NCBI RefSeq assembly: GCF_014651855.1
Contig: NZ_BMXR01000004.1
Span: 150,730-214,729, forward strand
Reading direction: 5' to 3'
Source: Saccharospirillum salsuginis
GTDB taxonomy: Bacteria; Pseudomonadota; Gammaproteobacteria; Pseudomonadales; Natronospirillaceae
Length of the DNA: 64,000 bases
The notes below the pieces were generated by a model, which had not been told where the DNA came from, ran no database searches, and worked only from the letters and a program-made list of their open reading frames with translations. This document shows, in pieces, positions 54,029 through 62,906 of the stretch; position 1 is the first letter of the stretch, and every line of letters begins with the position of its first letter. The position numbers and the translations under genes were made by a program.

Positions 54029-54982
54029 ATGGAATTCTGGTACCGACCCCGAGCGACGTGGCAGGCGTACCTGTTGTCACCGTTGAGCGGTTTGATGGGG
54101 CGGGTTGTCCGTCATCGGGCTCAAAGCCGACATGCCGGACGTTATAAAGCGCCGGTATTGGTGGTGGGTAATATCGCCGTCGGGGGAACAGGCAAGTCCC
54201 CGGCCATCCAGGCAATTGTCCGCGCCCTGACCAATCGGGGTCTGCACTGCGGCATCGTTTCGCGGGGATACGGGGGCAGGGCGCCGCAGTATCCCTATCC
54301 GGTGCGCATGGATTCCCCGGCCAATGAAGCGGGCGACGAACCCCTGTTGCTGGCTAGGTCGCTCCATTGTCCTGTGGTGGTCGATCCGGACCGGGACCGG
54401 GCCGTCCGGTTTCTGCTCGATACCCATGAGGTCGATGTTGTTATCAGCGACGACGGGCTGCAGCATTACCGGATGGGGCGGGATTTCGAACTGGTCATGG
54501 TTGACGGTCTGCGCGGGCTTGGCAATGGCCGTCTGTTACCGAGCGGTCCTTTGCGGGAGCCAGCGTCCAGGCTGCGACTGGCCGACTGGGTGGTCGCCAA
54601 GGCCCGGGCTCCGGCCGGGCTGGACGTGGACGCCGTACTGGTTCTGAACCCGACCCGACCGAGTCGTCACGACGGATCGATCCTGCCGGAAGGGATCGAA
54701 GCGGACGTTTGCGCCGGTATCGGTCATCCCGAGGCCTTCCTGGAACAGATCCGGGGCCAGGGATATCGCGTCCGCCATTTGCTGACGCCCGGCGACCACA
54801 AAGCCATCCCCCGGGAGCGACTCGATGACGCCTCTGTTCCGCTGATCCTGACCGAAAAGGATGCGATCAAGCTATCCTTGCCCTGGCCGGAGCACTGTTA
54901 TGTCGCCCGGCTGGAGCCCGAATTGCCTAACGAATTCATCGACCAACTGGAAGACGCCATCAGGAGGCACCGACATGGCTAA
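54029..54982 (+). CDS. lpxK: Tetraacyldisaccharide 4'-kinase
   Basis: LpxK phosphorylates the lipid A disaccharide at the 4' position on the inner membrane. The 317-residue protein has an N-terminal membrane-associated segment (WQAYLLSPLSGLMGRVVRHR), the P-loop NIAVGGTGKSPAIQAI, GIVSRGYGGRA, GDEPLLLARS and ISDDGLQHYRMGRDFE, and the C-terminal LTEKDAIKL. Its last 8 bases overlap kdsB. In Pseudomonas a small Trm112-family gene lies between the two; none is present here. Confidence 0.96.
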   Translation: MEFWYRPRATWQAYLLSPLSGLMGRVVRHRAQSRHAGRYKAPVLVVGNIAVGGTGKSPAIQAIVRALTNRGLHCGIVSRGYGGRAPQYPYPVRMDSPANEAGDEPLLLARSLHCPVVVDPDRDRAVRFLLDTHEVDVVISDDGLQHYRMGRDFELVMVDGLRGLGNGRLLPSGPLREPASRLRLADWVVAKARAPAGLDVDAVLVLNPTRPSRHDGSILPEGIEADVCAGIGHPEAFLEQIRGQGYRVRHLLTPGDHKAIPRERLDDASVPLILTEKDAIKLSLPWPEHCYVARLEPELPNEFIDQLEDAIRRHRHG

Positions 54983-55730
54983 GGTCATCATGATTCCCGC
55001 CCGTTTCGGCTCGAGTCGCCTACCGGGCAAACCCCTGCTGGACATCGCCGGCCAGCCCATGGTCGTCCGGGTCGCCGAGGCCGCGCGCGACGCCGGGTTC
55101 GATCGTGTTGTCGTCGCCACCGACGACCGGCGCATTCTCGAAGCGGTCGAGCAGGCCGGCCACAACGCCGTCATGACCCGTTCGGACCATCCCTCCGGCA
55201 CCGATCGTCTGCAGGAGGCGGCCGATCAGCTGTCGCTGTCGGCGCAGGATATTGTCGTCAATCTGCAGGGTGATGAACCGCTGATGCCACTGGAGAATCT
55301 GCGCCAGGTTGCCCAGCTGCTGGAAGATCATCTGGAAGCGGATGTGGCGACACTGTACGAACCCATCACCTCGATCGAGCAACGCAACAACCCGAACGCG
55401 GTCAAACTGGTACAGCGACTGGACGGCCAGGTGCTGTATTTCAGCCGCTCCGCCATACCGCACGACCGGGACTCCTCCGAATCGGATGACAGCCGGCTGT
55501 GGAAGCGTCACATCGGTTTGTACGCCTATCGCAAAAGCGCCCTGGACGCGTTTGTCGCCTGGCCGGAAAGCCAGCTGGAACGGCTGGAGAAGCTGGAGCA
55601 GTTGCGTTTCATGGAGCAGGGCGGGGTTATTGTGGCCGCCGAAGCGGCCCAGAGCGTACCGGCCGGGGTGGACACCCAGGCCGATCTTGATACCGTCCGT
55701 CACTGGTTTAACACAAGAGGGTCGTCATGA
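54975..55730 (+). CDS. kdsB: CMP-KDO synthetase
   Basis: KdsB activates KDO with CTP before its transfer to lipid A. Start MAKVIMIPARFGSSRLPGKP at 54975, behind AGGAGG inside lpxK, gives 251 residues. Motifs: VVVATDDRRI, MTRSDHPSGTDRL, VNLQGDEPLMP, YFSRSAIPHDRD, WKRHIGLYAYRK and LEQLRFMEQGG. With kdsA and kdsC at 42-44 kb, most of the KDO route is in this window. Confidence 0.97.
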   Translation: MAKVIMIPARFGSSRLPGKPLLDIAGQPMVVRVAEAARDAGFDRVVVATDDRRILEAVEQAGHNAVMTRSDHPSGTDRLQEAADQLSLSAQDIVVNLQGDEPLMPLENLRQVAQLLEDHLEADVATLYEPITSIEQRNNPNAVKLVQRLDGQVLYFSRSAIPHDRDSSESDDSRLWKRHIGLYAYRKSALDAFVAWPESQLERLEKLEQLRFMEQGGVIVAAEAAQSVPAGVDTQADLDTVRHWFNTRGSS

Positions 55731-56236
55731 GCCGTTCCAACGCCGACACCAATCCAGCCGTCCTGTTTGTCTGCCTGGGCAATATCTGCCGGTCGCCGAC
55801 CGCACAGGGTGTATTTGACCATAAGCTCGCCCGCTCGCCACTCGCCGGATCGGTCGAGACCGACTCGGCGGGAACCGGCGACTGGCACATCGGTAAAGCC
55901 CCCGACCCGCGCGCCCGGCAGGCCGCGAAAGAACGGGGGTACGAACTCGACCATCTGCGTGCCCGCCAGGTCAGTGTCGACGATTTCCATCGCTTCGACT
56001 GGATCCTGGCGATGGACGGCAGCAACCTGGCCAATCTGAAAGCCATGATGCCGGCTCAATGCCGTGCCCGGCTGGCCCTGTTCCTCGAACCGCTGAAGGA
56101 CGTAGCGGAGACCGAAGTGCCGGACCCCTACTATGGCGGGGATGAAGGGTTTTCCCACGTGCTCGACCTGTGTGAAGCGGCCAGCGATGCCTGGCTGGAA
56201 CGTTTGCACCATAGCCCGGGCGAGCGCGATCGTTGA
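55727..56236 (+). CDS. Low-molecular-weight protein-tyrosine phosphatase
   Basis: A 169-residue phosphatase with the active-site loop VCLGNICRSPTAQ (nucleophile cysteine 16, arginine 22) and the general-acid segment VPDPYYGGDEGF. It overlaps kdsB by 4 bases (ATGA) and murB by 1 base, so the three are translated in coupling. In Pseudomonas the same gene sits at this place. The physiological substrate is not known; control of polysaccharide kinases is typical for other members. Confidence 0.92.
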   Translation: MSRSNADTNPAVLFVCLGNICRSPTAQGVFDHKLARSPLAGSVETDSAGTGDWHIGKAPDPRARQAAKERGYELDHLRARQVSVDDFHRFDWILAMDGSNLANLKAMMPAQCRARLALFLEPLKDVAETEVPDPYYGGDEGFSHVLDLCEAASDAWLERLHHSPGERDR

Positions 56237-57252
56237 TGACCATTCAACGCGACGTCGATCTGTCCGCTCGCAATACCCTGGGCGTGACCGCTCACGCCGA
56301 CTACTGGGCGGACATTACCGATAGAACGCAGATTCCGGAACTTGTCGACTGGGCGCAGGCCCGATCTTTGCCGGTACGCGTTCTCGGTGGCGGCAGCAAT
56401 CTGGTGATGGCGCCGAGAATTCGCGGCCTGGTTCTGGGTATGAATCTACGTGGCCGGCAACGGCTGGATTCATCCGATGGAAGGCTCGAACACTGGCGTT
56501 TCCAGGCCGGGGAGAACTGGCATGAATGTGTTCGATTCAGTGTGGAGCAAGGCCTGTCGGGGCTGGAAAATCTGGCGTTGATTCCGGGTCAGGCCGGCGC
56601 GGCCCCCATACAGAACATCGGTGCCTACGGCGTGGAACTCAGCGATGTACTGGTGGCGGTCGATGCCTTCGATACCGTTGAAGGTCGATGGGTGCGGTTC
56701 GCCAGTAAAGACTGCGACTTCGCCTATCGGGACAGCCGGTTCAAGCAAGCCTCCAACCGTTACATCATCACCTCGATCGATCTCGAATTGTCCCGTGATT
56801 TCCACCCGGTACTGGATTACGGACCGCTGCAATCCCTCAAAAACCGTGATGATCTGACACCGTGGACCGTAATGGACACCGTCATCTCGGTTCGGCAATC
56901 CAAGCTGCCCGACCCGGGGGATATTCCGAACGCCGGCAGTTTTTTCAAGAATCCGCTGGTTTCGGAAGAGGTTTATCGGTCGCTTAAACAGCGCTGGCCA
57001 GAACTGGTGGCCTATCCGTCGGGTGCCGCCTGGAAACTGGCCGCCGGTTGGTTGATCGACCAATGCGGCCTGAAGGGCCAGGCCAACGCGTCCGGCGTGG
57101 GGTGTTATGACAAGCAGGCGTTGGTGGTGGTGAATCCCCGTCGAGCCGACGGCAGCGAAATTCTGGACTGGCAGCGTCACGTTCAATCGGAAGTGGAGAG
57201 CACATTCGGTGTCCGCCTGGAACGCGAACCGAGGCTCTGGAACGGGTCCTAG
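56236..57252 (+). CDS. murB: UDP-N-acetylenolpyruvoylglucosamine reductase
   Basis: MurB makes UDP-MurNAc with NADPH and FAD, the second step of peptidoglycan synthesis. From the ATG in the TGATG overlap (56236) it has 338 residues, the type I length of E. coli. Motifs: VRVLGGGSNLVMAPRIRG, GLENLALIPGQAGAAPIQNI, GAYGVELSD, YRDSRFK, the serine segment NAGSFFKNPLVSEE, and AAGWLIDQCGLKG. Last gene of the comEC-exbBD-lpxK-kdsB-ptp-murB run, ending in a bidirectional terminator. Confidence 0.97.
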   Translation: MTIQRDVDLSARNTLGVTAHADYWADITDRTQIPELVDWAQARSLPVRVLGGGSNLVMAPRIRGLVLGMNLRGRQRLDSSDGRLEHWRFQAGENWHECVRFSVEQGLSGLENLALIPGQAGAAPIQNIGAYGVELSDVLVAVDAFDTVEGRWVRFASKDCDFAYRDSRFKQASNRYIITSIDLELSRDFHPVLDYGPLQSLKNRDDLTPWTVMDTVISVRQSKLPDPGDIPNAGSFFKNPLVSEEVYRSLKQRWPELVAYPSGAAWKLAAGWLIDQCGLKGQANASGVGCYDKQALVVVNPRRADGSEILDWQRHVQSEVESTFGVRLEREPRLWNGS

Positions 57253-57292
57253 TGGTGATCACTGGTTTCCGAATGTGATGCATCGACCGGAC

Positions 57293-57326
57293 AAAAAAAA
57301 CGCCCCGAATTCGGGGCGTTTTTTTT
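57293..57326. terminator. Bidirectional terminator between murB and rne
   Basis: CGCCCCGAATTCGGGGCG, a perfect 18-base palindrome, flanked by eight A on one side and eight T on the other. It serves both convergent genes. Confidence 0.97.
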
Positions 57327-57348
57327 AAGTGAAAGTCAGCGAACGGAA

Positions 57349-60198
57349 TTACTGATTTTGCTGCTCTTCCATTTTACGGCGACGCACTTCACGCGGGTCG
57401 TTCGGCGCGCGTTTCGGTGCCGCGTCCTCTGAACCGGGCTCGGTCTTGTCTTCCGAGGACTCCGAGGTCGCTTTGGTCGTCGCTTCTTCGGCCGATTGCG
57501 TCACCGGGGCCTCTTTCGGCGCTTCCGGCTGAACCGATTCCGCCGGTTTTTCTGTCGGTTCGGCTTCGGTCTTGGCTCCGTCGGTTTTAGCTTCGGTCGT
57601 GGCTTCGGACGTTACCGGCTGAGACGTCGCCTGATCTTGCTCGACAGGCTTGGCCGGTTTTTCGCGGGTTTCCGTGACGGTGTCGCTTTCCACGGGTTCG
57701 TGCTCGACGCGCGGCGAAGGCGACTCTTCCAGTTTGGACGGCTCGCCGGCGGATGGCTTGGCGCTCTCCGCAGGCTCGGCGGTCTCTTGCTTCGCTGCTT
57801 CCGGCTCCGGCTTGGTGTCGGTTTCCGGTTGCTCCGGACGCTTGGCCGGTGCCTGTTCACGCTGCTTCGTGGTGTCGGCGACCTGGGTTTCGTCCCGGGC
57901 CGTTTCAGTCGAGGCCGCAGGCTTCGACTCCACAGTGGCTTCTTCCGACGGCTTGGCGCCAATCAGTTCAATCACCTTGTCGATGTCGCTGACCACTTCA
58001 TCCGGTTTTTCCGGATTCGGCCGCTTGCTGGCGTTCTTGCTGATGCCCCGAACCTTGCGGTTCTTGCCGACTTCGTCCAACGGTACGCGTCCGGTACTCG
58101 CATCGCGCTCTTCACGACGCTTCAGTTGGCGTTGTTTGCGATCCTTGCGGTCCTTGGACTCGTCCGTGCTTTCGGTCCGCTGCTCGGTGCGCTCGGTCCG
58201 TTCAGGACGTTTGTTGTCCTTGCCGCGACCGCCGCCTTTGGCGCTGTCTTTCTGGCTCGGAGCGCGGGACTCGGCACTGTCGGACGGGCCTTTGGCACGG
58301 GCCGGACGACCGCTGTCGCGCTGTCCATCGCGACCCCGTCCACGTGGCGGGCGACCGCCGGAAGGCTTGCGACCATTGCGCTGTTGGTTGTCGCGGTTGC
58401 TGCGCTGAGGGCTTTGCGAAGATGGACGCGAAGACCGGGTGGATTCTTCCGTCGACTCACCGCCACCCAAGAGGCCGCCCAGCCATTGACCGATGCGACC
58501 GAACAGACCGGTCTCACCGGATGAAGCGGGCTTGGCCGCCGGTGCCGGTTTCTGGGCGGGCGCCGGCTGGCTTTCTTCGGTCGGTACCGGAGCCGGAGCG
58601 CGCGGAGCCTGAATGCTGGAAATGGCCGCTTCCTGAGGCTTGGCCTGGGCTTCCAGTACGGTTTCAGTCTCCGTTGGCGCTTCTTCCAGTTTCAGGGCGT
58701 AGCTCGGTTCGGCATTGGCCAGCGCTTCGTCGTCATCGCGCAGACGAACCACTTCGTAATGCGGGGTCTCCATCTGCGGATTGGGCACGATCAGTACGTG
58801 GGCGCCCAGGCGCTTCTCGATGTCATGGATGGTGTCGCGCTTTTCATTCAGCAGGAAGGTGGCCACCGACAGCGGAACAATAGCGCGAATCTGCGCCGTG
58901 CGTTCCTTCAGGCTTTCCTCTTCCACCAGGCGCAAAATCGCCAACGACAGGGATTTCACGTCGCGGATAATACCATGTCCGTTACAGCGCGGGCAGACGA
59001 TGCCGCTGGTTTCGCCCAGGGAGGGACGCAGGCGCTGACGCGACATTTCCAGCAAGCCGAAACGCGACAATCGGCCGACCTGGACGCGGGCCCGGTCGGA
59101 GTTGGTCGCGTCCTTGATGCGGGATTCGACCTCACGCTGGTGCTTGGCCTGATTCATGTCGATGAAATCGATAACGACCAGGCCGCCCATGTCGCGCAAG
59201 CGCAACTGGCGTGCGATTTCCTCGGCCGCTTCCAGGTTGGTGTGGAAGGCGGTTTCCTCGATGTCGCCACCCTTGGTGGAGCGACTGGAGTTGATGTCGA
59301 TGGACACCAGCGCCTCGGTCGGATCGATGACAATGGAACCGCCGCTGGGCAGTTTCACTTCGCGCTGGAAGGCACTCTCGATCTGGGACTCGATCTGGTA
59401 GCGATTGAACAGCGGGACCGGATCTTCATACAGCTTCAACTTGCTCTGGTAGTTCGGCATGACTTTCTGCACGAAATCCAGGGCGTAGTTGTAGGCATCC
59501 TTACTGTCGATCAATACCTCGCCGATGTCCTGACGCAGATAATCGCGAATCGCACGCAGAATAACGTTGCTTTCCTGCAAGATCAGGAAGGGCGCCGGGC
59601 GGGACGTGGAGGCTTCCTTGATGGAGCCCCACAGCTGGATCAGGTAGTCCAGATCCCACTGCAGTTCCTCGGCACTGCGGCCAATGCCGGCGGTGCGAAC
59701 GATCACGCCCATGCCATCCGGGATGCTCACACCCTGCAACGCCTCGCGAATCTGGGCGCGCTCGTCGCCTTCGATGCGGCGGGAAATACCGCCGGCGCGG
59801 GGGTTGTTCGGCATCAGCACCAGATAACGACCGGCCAGGCTGACCATGGTAGTCAAGGCCGCGCCTTTATTGCCGCGCTCTTCCTTATCCACCTGGACGA
59901 TGACCTCGGTCCCTTCCTTCACCAACTCGCGGATACCGGAACGGGACGACATGTTCGGATCGACGAAGTACTCACGGGCGATTTCTTTAAGCGGGAGAAA
60001 GCCGTGGCGCTCGGCGCCGAAGTCGACGAAGGCGGCTTCCAGGCTGGGTTCGATGCGGGTGATCTTGCCTTTGTAGATGTTGGCTTTTTTCTGTTCCCTG
60101 AAGCCAGTTTCGATATCCAGGTCATACAATTTCTGACCGTCTACCAGGGCAACCCTGAGCTCCTCTGCCTGGGTTGCGTTGATCAGCATTCTTTTCAT
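57349..60198 (-). CDS. rne: Ribonuclease E
   Basis: RNase E is the main endonuclease of mRNA decay and of tRNA/rRNA maturation. The 949 residues have the S1 domain ([20 protein letters not shown], about 40-60) and the catalytic DNase I-like part with metal-binding aspartates in [16 protein letters not shown] and [20 protein letters not shown]. The zinc link is CPRCNGHG near 405. The last 400 residues are low-complexity, rich in arginine first and then in glutamate, proline, threonine and alanine; they form the degradosome scaffold. The C-terminus [14 protein letters not shown] closes it. The strongly acidic tail creates spurious frames on the opposite strand. Confidence 0.97.
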   Translation of the reverse strand: MKRMLINATQAEELRVALVDGQKLYDLDIETGFREQKKANIYKGKITRIEPSLEAAFVDFGAERHGFLPLKEIAREYFVDPNMSSRSGIRELVKEGTEVIVQVDKEERGNKGAALTTMVSLAGRYLVLMPNNPRAGGISRRIEGDERAQIREALQGVSIPDGMGVIVRTAGIGRSAEELQWDLDYLIQLWGSIKEASTSRPAPFLILQESNVILRAIRDYLRQDIGEVLIDSKDAYNYALDFVQKVMPNYQSKLKLYEDPVPLFNRYQIESQIESAFQREVKLPSGGSIVIDPTEALVSIDINSSRSTKGGDIEETAFHTNLEAAEEIARQLRLRDMGGLVVIDFIDMNQAKHQREVESRIKDATNSDRARVQVGRLSRFGLLEMSRQRLRPSLGETSGIVCPRCNGHGIIRDVKSLSLAILRLVEEESLKERTAQIRAIVPLSVATFLLNEKRDTIHDIEKRLGAHVLIVPNPQMETPHYEVVRLRDDDEALANAEPSYALKLEEAPTETETVLEAQAKPQEAAISSIQAPRAPAPVPTEESQPAPAQKPAPAAKPASSGETGLFGRIGQWLGGLLGGGESTEESTRSSRPSSQSPQRSNRDNQQRNGRKPSGGRPPRGRGRDGQRDSGRPARAKGPSDSAESRAPSQKDSAKGGGRGKDNKRPERTERTEQRTESTDESKDRKDRKQRQLKRREERDASTGRVPLDEVGKNRKVRGISKNASKRPNPEKPDEVVSDIDKVIELIGAKPSEEATVESKPAASTETARDETQVADTTKQREQAPAKRPEQPETDTKPEPEAAKQETAEPAESAKPSAGEPSKLEESPSPRVEHEPVESDTVTETREKPAKPVEQDQATSQPVTSEATTEAKTDGAKTEAEPTEKPAESVQPEAPKEAPVTQSAEEATTKATSESSEDKTEPGSEDAAPKRAPNDPREVRRRKMEEQQNQ

Positions 60199-60734
60199 CG
60201 AGATTCTTTACTCTGCAATTAGCTATGAGTGACAGAGCAGCAAGGGCAGGGTCTACAGGCAGGCGAACACCGATAGAAAATCGGTAACACTATGAATTGC
60301 ACCGGTTTTTTACCGGTACAGCGTTTCGGTGTCTTCCAACAATAACCGGGCACACGGACAGAGTCTTATGGGGATGCCTGCTCTCTTTAGATGCACTTGC
60401 GTAGCCGGGACTCTGACTGAGGTCTCCGAGATGATGAAGTGCGTTCTTCCGTATGAACCCTGGGTCATACACTGTTTTAAACTGTACTTGCTGCCCAACC
60501 AATACGTCCGGAATACACGTTGTTTGTATTCCGTGGGTTGGGGTCCGGTCCTTGCCGCCTGTGTGGTCTCTGGGCGGTAGGTCCGCCGGATTCCCAGCGC
60601 TTTCGAGTCTAGCAGCAAAGATCCCTGTGGACAATTCCCGCGGCCACCCCGGAGCCTCACGCATGCTGGCGCTGCGTGCTTTCGCTTCGAGCTGGTACAA
60701 TCGCGTTTTTATTTGCGTCAACGACAGGGGCACC
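60199..60734 (-). promoter_or_regulatory. Long structured leader of rne
   Basis: A 536-base gap before rne, shared with divergent rluC. It contains at least three stem-loops: ACCGAT-agaaa-ATCGGT (about 60271-60287), ACCGGT-tttt-ACCGGT-like (60301-60317) and CGGAATAC/GTATTCCG (60509-60533). E. coli rne has a 361-base 5' leader with hairpins through which RNase E limits its own mRNA. A similar autoregulatory leader is inferred here. I see no open frame in it. Confidence 0.55.
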
Positions 60735-61688
60735 GTGTCAAAAGTCAGTTTTTATCGGGTAGAAGTGGATCGCGCCGGTCAGAGGGTCGATAATTTTCTT
60801 ATTGGTTACTGGAAGCGGGTACCCAAGAGCCGGGTCTACCGGGTTTTGCGTAAAGGCGAAGTCCGCGTCAACGGCAAGCGAGTCAAGCCCGAGTACCGGC
60901 TGCAGGCGGACGACGAAATCCGTATCCCGCCGGTCAGAGTCAGTGAAAAACCGGTGAACACCGCCGTTCCGGGGCAACAGCTGCGCCATCAACTGGACAA
61001 GGCCATTCTGTATGAAGACGACTGGCTTGTGGCGATCAACAAGCCGCATGGTCTGGCGGTACACGGCGGTTCGGGCATTGCGCTCGGCCTGATCGAATCC
61101 TATCGGGTGATTCGGCCGGAGCTCAAGTTCGTCGAGTTGGTGCATCGGCTGGATCGGGACACCTCGGGTGTCGTGCTGATCGCCAAGAAACGCAGCGCCC
61201 TGAAGACCCTGCAGGACGCCTTTCGCCAGAAACACGAGGTCCGCAAGACCTATTGGTGCCTGGTGCACGGCACCTGGCCCGATGACCTGGATCGGGTGGA
61301 GGCGCCGCTGCGCAAGAACGAGGCGAATGGCGGGGAGCGCATCGTAACCGTCGCACCGGACGGCAAACCCTCGCTGACTCGGTTCAGGGTGTTAAAGCAT
61401 TACGACAAGGCCACCTGGGTCGAAGCCCAGCCGGTAACGGGGCGAACCCACCAGATCCGCGTTCACACCCAGTACGCCGGTCATCCGATTCTTGGGGATA
61501 CCAAGTATCAAACACCCCGGGCCGAGGCACTGTGTCGCAGTCTTGGGCTGGGGCGCTTGTTTTTGCACGCGGCACAAATTAGGGTGCCGCATCCGGACAG
61601 CGGTGAACCCCTGACCGTACAAGCGCCTCTCGACCCGGCACTGACCCGGCTGCTGACGGACTTAAGCCGGCAAGATACCTCACGCTGA
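60735..61688 (+). CDS. rluC: 23S rRNA pseudouridine 955/2504/2580 synthase
   Basis: RluC isomerises three uridines of the peptidyl-transferase region. The GTG at 60735, with AGGGG before it, starts a 317-residue protein beginning SKVSFYRVEVDRAGQRVDN; the longer open frame covers the rne leader. It has an S4 domain (VPKSRVYRVLRKGEVRVNGK), the catalytic HRLDRDTSGVVLIAK (about 140) and RTHQIRVHTQYAGHPILGD. The divergent rne-rluC arrangement is conserved in gammaproteobacteria. Confidence 0.95.
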   Translation: MSKVSFYRVEVDRAGQRVDNFLIGYWKRVPKSRVYRVLRKGEVRVNGKRVKPEYRLQADDEIRIPPVRVSEKPVNTAVPGQQLRHQLDKAILYEDDWLVAINKPHGLAVHGGSGIALGLIESYRVIRPELKFVELVHRLDRDTSGVVLIAKKRSALKTLQDAFRQKHEVRKTYWCLVHGTWPDDLDRVEAPLRKNEANGGERIVTVAPDGKPSLTRFRVLKHYDKATWVEAQPVTGRTHQIRVHTQYAGHPILGDTKYQTPRAEALCRSLGLGRLFLHAAQIRVPHPDSGEPLTVQAPLDPALTRLLTDLSRQDTSR

Positions 61689-61736
61689 GCGTGGGTGACC
61701 GATGATTCTATGAACTTCTGGACAGGCTGAGACATC

Positions 61737-62729
61737 ATGTTTGGAAATCGCAACACCGACGATAACACCAGCGAGCAGTGGGCCGGCTCCCGGAAAGAAT
61801 GGCATCTGATCGAAAAAGTGGTCATGGCCAACACCCTGGAGCTGCGCAAACAGCGGCGGTGGGGCATCTTTTTCAAGCTGATGACATTTATATACCTGTT
61901 CGCCTTGCTGTGGCTGATCATCGCGAGCCGGGATTTTGGGGGCGGTGTGATACCGGAGACTACTGGCGGTCATACCGCGGTGGTCGAAGTGCGAGGTCTG
62001 ATTGCCGCCAACGAACAGGCCAGCGCCGACAATATCTACAGCGGCTTGCGTTCGGCGCTGGATCACCCGGACACCCGGGCACTGATTCTGCGCATCAACA
62101 GTGGCGGCGGCAGCCCGGTTCAGTCCGCCTATGTCTATGAAGAGTTGCGCAGATTGCGCGACGAACACCCGGATATTCCCATCAACGCCGTCATTACGGA
62201 CACCGGTGCCAGTGGTGCCTATTACATCGCCGCCGGCGCCGAAAACATCTACGCCAACGGTGCCAGCCTCGTCGGCTCCATCGGTGTGACAGCGGCCGGT
62301 TTCGGGTTTACCGAGCTTATCGACAAGATCGGGGTGGAACGGCGAGACTTCACCGCGGGTGAGCACAAGGCTTTTATGGACCCGTTTCAGGATGTGGACC
62401 CGGAAGAACGCGAACTGTTCCAGGAATTGCTGAACGACGTGCATGAGCAGTTCATCGCCGACGTTCGCGAAGGGCGGGGCGAGCGTCTCGACACGAGCAA
62501 TGACAACCTGTTTTCAGGGCTGGTCTGGACCGGACAACAGGCGGTGGAGCTCGGATTGGTGGATGGTCTGAAATCCACCTCCCAACTGGCCCGGGAACTC
62601 GGTTACCCGAAACTGATCGACTTCACCATGCGCCCGTCGCCGTGGCGCCAGTTCGCCCGCGAGATGGGAGTCGGCATGGCCGAGACCCTTGTCGAGCTCG
62701 GCATTACCGACAATTGGACTCTTAAGTAG
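61737..62729 (+). CDS. sppA: Signal peptide peptidase SppA, short type
   Basis: An inner-membrane serine-lysine peptidase that digests cleaved signal peptides. The 330 residues have a membrane helix (GIFFKLMTFIYLFALLWLII, about 42-61). A ClpP-like domain carries the catalytic serine in DTGASGAYYIAAGAE and the lysine in AGEHKAFMDPF, with the oligomer-forming GASLVGSIGV. In Pseudomonas an HAD phosphatase lies between rluC and sppA; it is missing here. The stop codon TAG is part of a dispersed GTAGGGTGGGCA repeat. Confidence 0.92.
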   Translation: MFGNRNTDDNTSEQWAGSRKEWHLIEKVVMANTLELRKQRRWGIFFKLMTFIYLFALLWLIIASRDFGGGVIPETTGGHTAVVEVRGLIAANEQASADNIYSGLRSALDHPDTRALILRINSGGGSPVQSAYVYEELRRLRDEHPDIPINAVITDTGASGAYYIAAGAENIYANGASLVGSIGVTAAGFGFTELIDKIGVERRDFTAGEHKAFMDPFQDVDPEERELFQELLNDVHEQFIADVREGRGERLDTSNDNLFSGLVWTGQQAVELGLVDGLKSTSQLARELGYPKLIDFTMRPSPWRQFAREMGVGMAETLVELGITDNWTLK

Positions 62730-62747
62730 GGTGGGCACTGCCCACCA
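62726..62747 (+). repeat. GTAGGGTGGGCA repeat at the end of sppA
   Basis: GTAGGGTGGGCACTG then CCCACCA, identical to the unit at 30224-30245 except for T in place of G at one position. The TAG in its first bases is the sppA stop codon. Confidence 0.8.
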
Positions 62748-62906
62748 GCGCAGCTAAAGAAATTACTGAACCGTGCGATTGCCATTCAACGGAAAAGTGA
62801 CCGGAAATGTGGGGTCATTAATCTGTCGTGGCGGGCCATGAGGCTGTGAAAGTATCCCTTCTTTAAGGTTACAATCACGGCTTGCTATTCAAAAGGGAGC
62901 TTTCCA

